Notes under the pieces: model-generated
What the model was told of the DNA's origin: nothing
The model's database searches: none
Seen by the model: only the letters and a program-made list of their open reading frames with translations
NCBI GenBank assembly: GCA_900546145.1
Contig: URBN01000001.1
Location: 1-64,000 of the forward strand
From: an uncultured Desulfovibrio sp.
GTDB taxonomy: Bacteria > Desulfobacterota > Desulfovibrionia > Desulfovibrionales > Desulfovibrionaceae
Direction: 5' to 3'
DNA length: 64,000 nt
Made by a program: the position numbers and the translations under genes
Part shown: one piece after another, positions 60,800 to 64,000 of the stretch
Numbering within the stretch: position 1 is the stretch's first letter
Layout: each line of letters opens with the position of its first letter

Positions 60800-63106
60800 T
60801 TAGGGGAGGGGTGCAGTGCGGAGTACGCGCTGGGACGTTCTGCCTGCGCTGTCAACAACGCGGATGAGCGTTCTTCTGGTCTGCGGAGAAAAGAGAAGAA
60901 CCTCGCCCGGGAGGCTGGTGCCTATAAAACGGCTGTCAGCAAACCAGTAGAGCAGATCCGCCCCGGAGGCGGAGTTAGCCAGAAGCGGCACCGTTCCGCC
61001 CGTACCGAGGCTGTAGGTGATTCCGGCTCTGGGGAGCTCGATGGAGGGAGCTGGTCCGTCAGATAGACCTTCCCTTCCACGGCATTCAGGAAGATAGGGT
61101 GGAGGAGACGGTTTGTTAATCCCCGCGCTGCGGAACATGCGTTCAAGATCACTGGGCCAGAACTCCCAGGGAACCTCTTCGGTACCTCCTTCCTGAGGCG
61201 TGCAGGCCCGGAGTCCCGTTTTTTTGTCGATGAGGATTTTCCGCAGTATGCCTGTCGGACTGATGGGGGATACGCCGGGAATGAACCAGGTTTCTGTCGT
61301 ATCCTGGCATAACGAAATGTCGAGATCGCCGGTGGCGGTGCACACGGGGATGCGGACCAGATTGGTGCCGCGGGAGGGTGTGGACAGCATGTCGGACATG
61401 GCCTCGCTGGCAGCCAGTCTCCTGGTTATGGCCAGGAAAAGAGGTTTTGCCGTGCGTCCTCCCACGAAGAGAGGATGCGGATCGTTATTAAAGTTGCCGA
61501 CCCACACCACGAGGACATAAGGACCAGCGATGCCGGCAGTCCAGGCATCACGAAAACCATTGGATGTGCCGGTCTTGCACCGTACGTGTATGTTTTTCCC
61601 CTCCCGGCTGGGGATGTTTTCGTCCGAAGCGTCTGAAACAAGCATATCCAGCGTAATGAAGCTCGCCTCAGGGGAAAGTCTCTGCTGGCCGGCGGCCTGA
61701 GGCTCATCGAGAGTCAGCCGGAGAGGTTTCCATATTCCCCTGTTTGCAAGCATACAATACAGGGCAGCGAGTTCCCGCGGAGTGACTTCGGCGCCGCCGA
61801 GTACGAGGCTGAGTCCGTAGTGATCCCTGTCCCGCAGGAAATCGACGTGACAGGACCGGAGAAAGTCGTAAAGATCAGGGTTTCTGAGCTGAGAGGCGAG
61901 GGTGATGGCAGGAACGTTGCGGGAAAGGCGCAGAGCCTCACAGGCAGGCAGGGGCCCCCGGAAATCCCCGTCGAAATTTTCCGGCGTGTAGCCGGCGAAG
62001 CTTTTGGGCAGATCCCTGAGAAGGGTCATGGGATGGATGAGTCCCTGTTCAAGCCCCAGAGCGTAAATAAATGGCTTGAGAGTTGAACCCGGCGAACGGC
62101 GTGCCAGGGTTCCGTCTATCTGGCCGGAAATGGACGAGTCAAAGAAATTGGCGGAGCCGGCGAGGGCCCGGACCTCCATGGTTGGCCAGTGCACGAGCAG
62201 GGCGCAGGCGTTATGCAGGCCAGACTGTCTGCCGAGCCGTACGAAATCCTTCAGCTGTTTTTCAAGAAGTCCTTGGAGCCGTAAATCTATGGCTGTTCTG
62301 ACTGTGCCGGGGGCGTTGGGTTCGGCCAGGATCTCAGTGACAAGATGAGGACAGCGGAAAGGCATGTCGGCCGGTGAGTGCACTCTGAGTCTGGCCGTTT
62401 CCCTGCCGTACCATTCCCTGATGAGGCGCTGCTCTGCTGCATGGAAATCCGAACCTGCCGATGCCGGACTGCGCCGGCCCGGGTTCTGCGGGACGAGCAT
62501 GAGGGCAAGGCTTTCATCCGGCGTGAGCTCGGAAGCGTTTTTGCGGAAATAGACCAGGGCCGCGGCCCCGAGGCCTTCAACATTGCCGCCATAAGGGGCC
62601 AGATTGAAATAGGCTTCCAGAATTCTGGCTTTGCTGTAATGACGTTCGAGCCTGAGAGCGAGCCAGATCTGCCGGAGTTTATCCTTCAGGCTGCCGGTTT
62701 TGAGACCGGAAGAAAGACGGGCCACCTGCATGGTGATGGTGGAGCCGCCCATAATTCTGCCGCCGGAGAGCATAGCCAGGCCGGCCCGGAAAAGGGACAG
62801 CACGTTGATGCCGGGATGGTGCCAGAAATACCTGTCCTCGTAGCGGATGACGCTGGCGATGGCTTCCGGGGGGATATCTTCGAGCCTCGTGAGGCGGCGG
62901 TATTTGTGATCCGGAGTGAGCCCCATGCGCAGAAGACCGCCATTCCGGTCCAGAATGACGCGCGAGAAGGTGATGTCCTGCATAAGCGGAGGACGCGGGG
63001 AAAGGCGGAGTATGCACCAGAACAGGATGATGGCGAGGAGCAGAACGCAGCATCCCTTTGCCGCCACCCGCATACTTTTTTTCATGAGAAGCGTCTTTAC
63101 GGACAT
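60800..63106 (-). CDS. pbpC: Penicillin-binding protein 1C
   Basis: 768 residues from the ATG at 63106; the next ATG is at 63085 and neither has a clear ribosome site. One membrane helix (about 14-31, CCVLLLAIILFWCIL). Glycosyltransferase domain with EDRYFWHHPGIN (catalytic Glu) and GGSTITMQVARL. Transpeptidase domain with STLK, SRN and KTGTSNG. C-terminal PBPC domain (GITYSLGTGGTVPLLAN). It follows the macroglobulin gene, the usual pair (yfhM-pbpC), though a hairpin terminator lies between. Confidence 0.93.
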   Translation of the reverse strand: MSVKTLLMKKSMRVAAKGCCVLLLAIILFWCILRLSPRPPLMQDITFSRVILDRNGGLLRMGLTPDHKYRRLTRLEDIPPEAIASVIRYEDRYFWHHPGINVLSLFRAGLAMLSGGRIMGGSTITMQVARLSSGLKTGSLKDKLRQIWLALRLERHYSKARILEAYFNLAPYGGNVEGLGAAALVYFRKNASELTPDESLALMLVPQNPGRRSPASAGSDFHAAEQRLIREWYGRETARLRVHSPADMPFRCPHLVTEILAEPNAPGTVRTAIDLRLQGLLEKQLKDFVRLGRQSGLHNACALLVHWPTMEVRALAGSANFFDSSISGQIDGTLARRSPGSTLKPFIYALGLEQGLIHPMTLLRDLPKSFAGYTPENFDGDFRGPLPACEALRLSRNVPAITLASQLRNPDLYDFLRSCHVDFLRDRDHYGLSLVLGGAEVTPRELAALYCMLANRGIWKPLRLTLDEPQAAGQQRLSPEASFITLDMLVSDASDENIPSREGKNIHVRCKTGTSNGFRDAWTAGIAGPYVLVVWVGNFNNDPHPLFVGGRTAKPLFLAITRRLAASEAMSDMLSTPSRGTNLVRIPVCTATGDLDISLCQDTTETWFIPGVSPISPTGILRKILIDKKTGLRACTPQEGGTEEVPWEFWPSDLERMFRSAGINKPSPPPYLPECRGREGLSDGPAPSIELPRAGITYSLGTGGTVPLLANSASGADLLYWFADSRFIGTSLPGEVLLFSPQTRRTLIRVVDSAGRTSQRVLRTAPLP

Positions 63107-63112
63107 AAACAC

Positions 63113-63147
63113 AAAAAATTGCGGCGGGTGTCTGCACAGCCCGCCGC
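63113..63147 (-). terminator. Hairpin terminator between the macroglobulin gene and pbpC
   Basis: On the minus strand an 8-bp stem GCGGCGGG/CCCGCCGC (63147-63140 with 63128-63121) is followed by AATTTTTT (to 63113). The pbpC start at 63106 is only 7 nt after the T run. Confidence 0.75.
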
Positions 63148-63155
63148 ACGGAAAC

Positions 63156-64000
63156 TTACTTTTCAATTACGATGTACCCGCCGCCGGATGTGCCATTCAG
63201 CTCGGGCTGATACATGGCTTCTGCCGACAGGGAGGGGATGAGGAAGCGTCCGGCTGTCACGGCGCGCACGCGGTACGTATAGACGCACTCATTTGTGTCG
63301 AGATTCGTGAAAAGAAGCGTCCTGTCCTCGCGGCGCTCCGCATGATCAGGAGAGCTTCCCTGAGAAACAGGTCTGCCCCTCTCATCGAGAATCTGCTCGA
63401 AGCCGCCGGGGAGAAGATCAACCATGGCCGCATTTCTGATGCTCTTGGAAGCGCGGGCCCTGATCTCAACCGTAATGACATCGCCGACCCTGGCCTTTTC
63501 GATGGGTTCGCCGACCGTATTCAGATAACGGCGGCTCACGGAGATTCCGTGTTCCGAGTTCACGGGCGGAGTCCTGTCAAACCCGGAAGTAGTGAGATGC
63601 CAGAACAGCTTTCCGAGGCTGCCCGGGGCGTCAATGCGGAACTTCCGACAGAGCGGGGCATTGAGTTCAGCGAGGATATCGCTGCTCTGCATGGAGGTAC
63701 TGCTGTCCCCGTCCACGCATGAAAGTCTGATATTGGACGCTCCTTCTGAGGGGAGAGTTTGCACGGACAGGGCCCTGGCCGTGAGGGCAAGGGCCGTTGT
63801 GGTGCAGGAAGGCGAAAGAGCCCTGGCAAGCAGGTCATCGAAAGGTGCCCCTCCAAACGCATTCCAGGGCGCCGCACCGCGTACGGCGGTGGTAATGGCC
63901 AGGGCTACGGCAGGAGTGAAGAGCTCAGAGAGATCGTAATTCTGAAGACGGATCTTCTTCGGCATAAGAGTCTGTGCGTCCCTGAAGAGGCGCAGCTTCC
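63156..64000 (-). CDS. Alpha-2-macroglobulin family protein, C-terminal part (5' end outside window)
   Basis: The frame is open from the window edge, so the start lies beyond 64000. About 281 codons of the C terminus are visible: ISVSRRYLNTVGEPIEKARVGDVITVEI and LLPGGFEQILDERGR are the bacterial macroglobulin (YfhM/MagD) end domains. The thioester region is not in the window. Such proteins protect the periplasm from proteases and work with PBP1C, the next gene. Confidence 0.85.
   Translation of the reverse strand, partial: KLRLFRDAQTLMPKKIRLQNYDLSELFTPAVALAITTAVRGAAPWNAFGGAPFDDLLARALSPSCTTTALALTARALSVQTLPSEGASNIRLSCVDGDSSTSMQSSDILAELNAPLCRKFRIDAPGSLGKLFWHLTTSGFDRTPPVNSEHGISVSRRYLNTVGEPIEKARVGDVITVEIRARASKSIRNAAMVDLLPGGFEQILDERGRPVSQGSSPDHAERREDRTLLFTNLDTNECVYTYRVRAVTAGRFLIPSLSAEAMYQPELNGTSGGGYIVIEK

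Noticed and set aside
1..64000. tRNA, rRNA or CRISPR loci
   Set aside because: I saw no T-loop/acceptor pattern, rRNA segment or repeat-spacer array by eye. A covariance-model search would be needed to exclude small RNAs.

Overview
The window is a 64-kb stretch of a GC-rich bacterial chromosome from a dissimilatory sulfate- or sulfite-reducing Desulfovibrionales organism, probably Desulfovibrionaceae (Desulfovibrio, Bilophila or Mailhella relatives). The evidence is the set of energy genes: aprBA (APS reductase), qmoABC plus the qmoD-like gene behind it, and a full hdrCBA-flx operon (heterodisulfide reductase-like proteins with an NADH-oxidising Flx module). Most of the rest is housekeeping. 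I recognised no rRNA, tRNA or CRISPR array.

Layout. 1-950: 3' end of an IS256-type transposase with two perfect inverted repeats behind it. 1-11 kb: a small membrane protein, rlmD, rplU-rpmA-obgE-proB, a HEAT-repeat protein, an unknown gene overlapping coaBC, a lipoprotein and queA. 11.3-17 kb: the cell-shape operon mreB-mreC-mreD-mrdA-rodA on the minus strand. 17.2-20.4 kb: coaX-eno, then folD. 20.4-25.8 kb: an unusual carbohydrate cluster. It has a KdnB-like iron alcohol dehydrogenase, a KdnA-like (DegT) aminotransferase, a 555-residue fusion of a NeuA-like cytidylyltransferase with a PseG-like domain, and an SpsF-like nucleotidyltransferase. It looks like a pathway for an activated amino-ulosonic acid. 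26-35.7 kb: a UvrD-family helicase, thiL, a class II aldolase, hemW, pepA, cobA-hemD, purN and a small exported protein.

35.8-43.1 kb: hdrC-hdrB-hdrA-flxDC-flxB-flxA on the minus strand, with a FlxD-FlxC fusion and a long Ala/Lys/Glu-rich N-terminal tail on FlxA that carries a recent 54-bp tandem duplication. 43.4-47.7 kb: aroQ, a class I/II aminotransferase, a PEBP-like lipoprotein, and a pair of paralogous chorismate-mutase-like domains, one free and one fused to a strongly divergent EPSP-synthase-like domain. 48-56.3 kb: aprB-aprA, qmoA-B-C-D. 56.3-64 kb: an orphan HigA-type antitoxin, slyX, an EF-hand secreted protein, an unknown small protein, a phenylacetate-CoA-ligase-family enzyme, a ClC antiporter, pbpC and the 3' end of an alpha-2-macroglobulin gene.

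How they work together. AprBA reduces APS to sulfite with electrons from menaquinol through QmoABC. Hdr-Flx links NADH, ferredoxin and a dithiol/disulfide couple in the cytoplasm. CobA-HemD supplies siroheme precursors needed by sulfite reductase and by the siroheme-dependent heme route. MreBCD, RodA, PBP2, PBP1C and the macroglobulin serve the cell wall and periplasm, and the Kdn-like cluster probably serves the outer surface.
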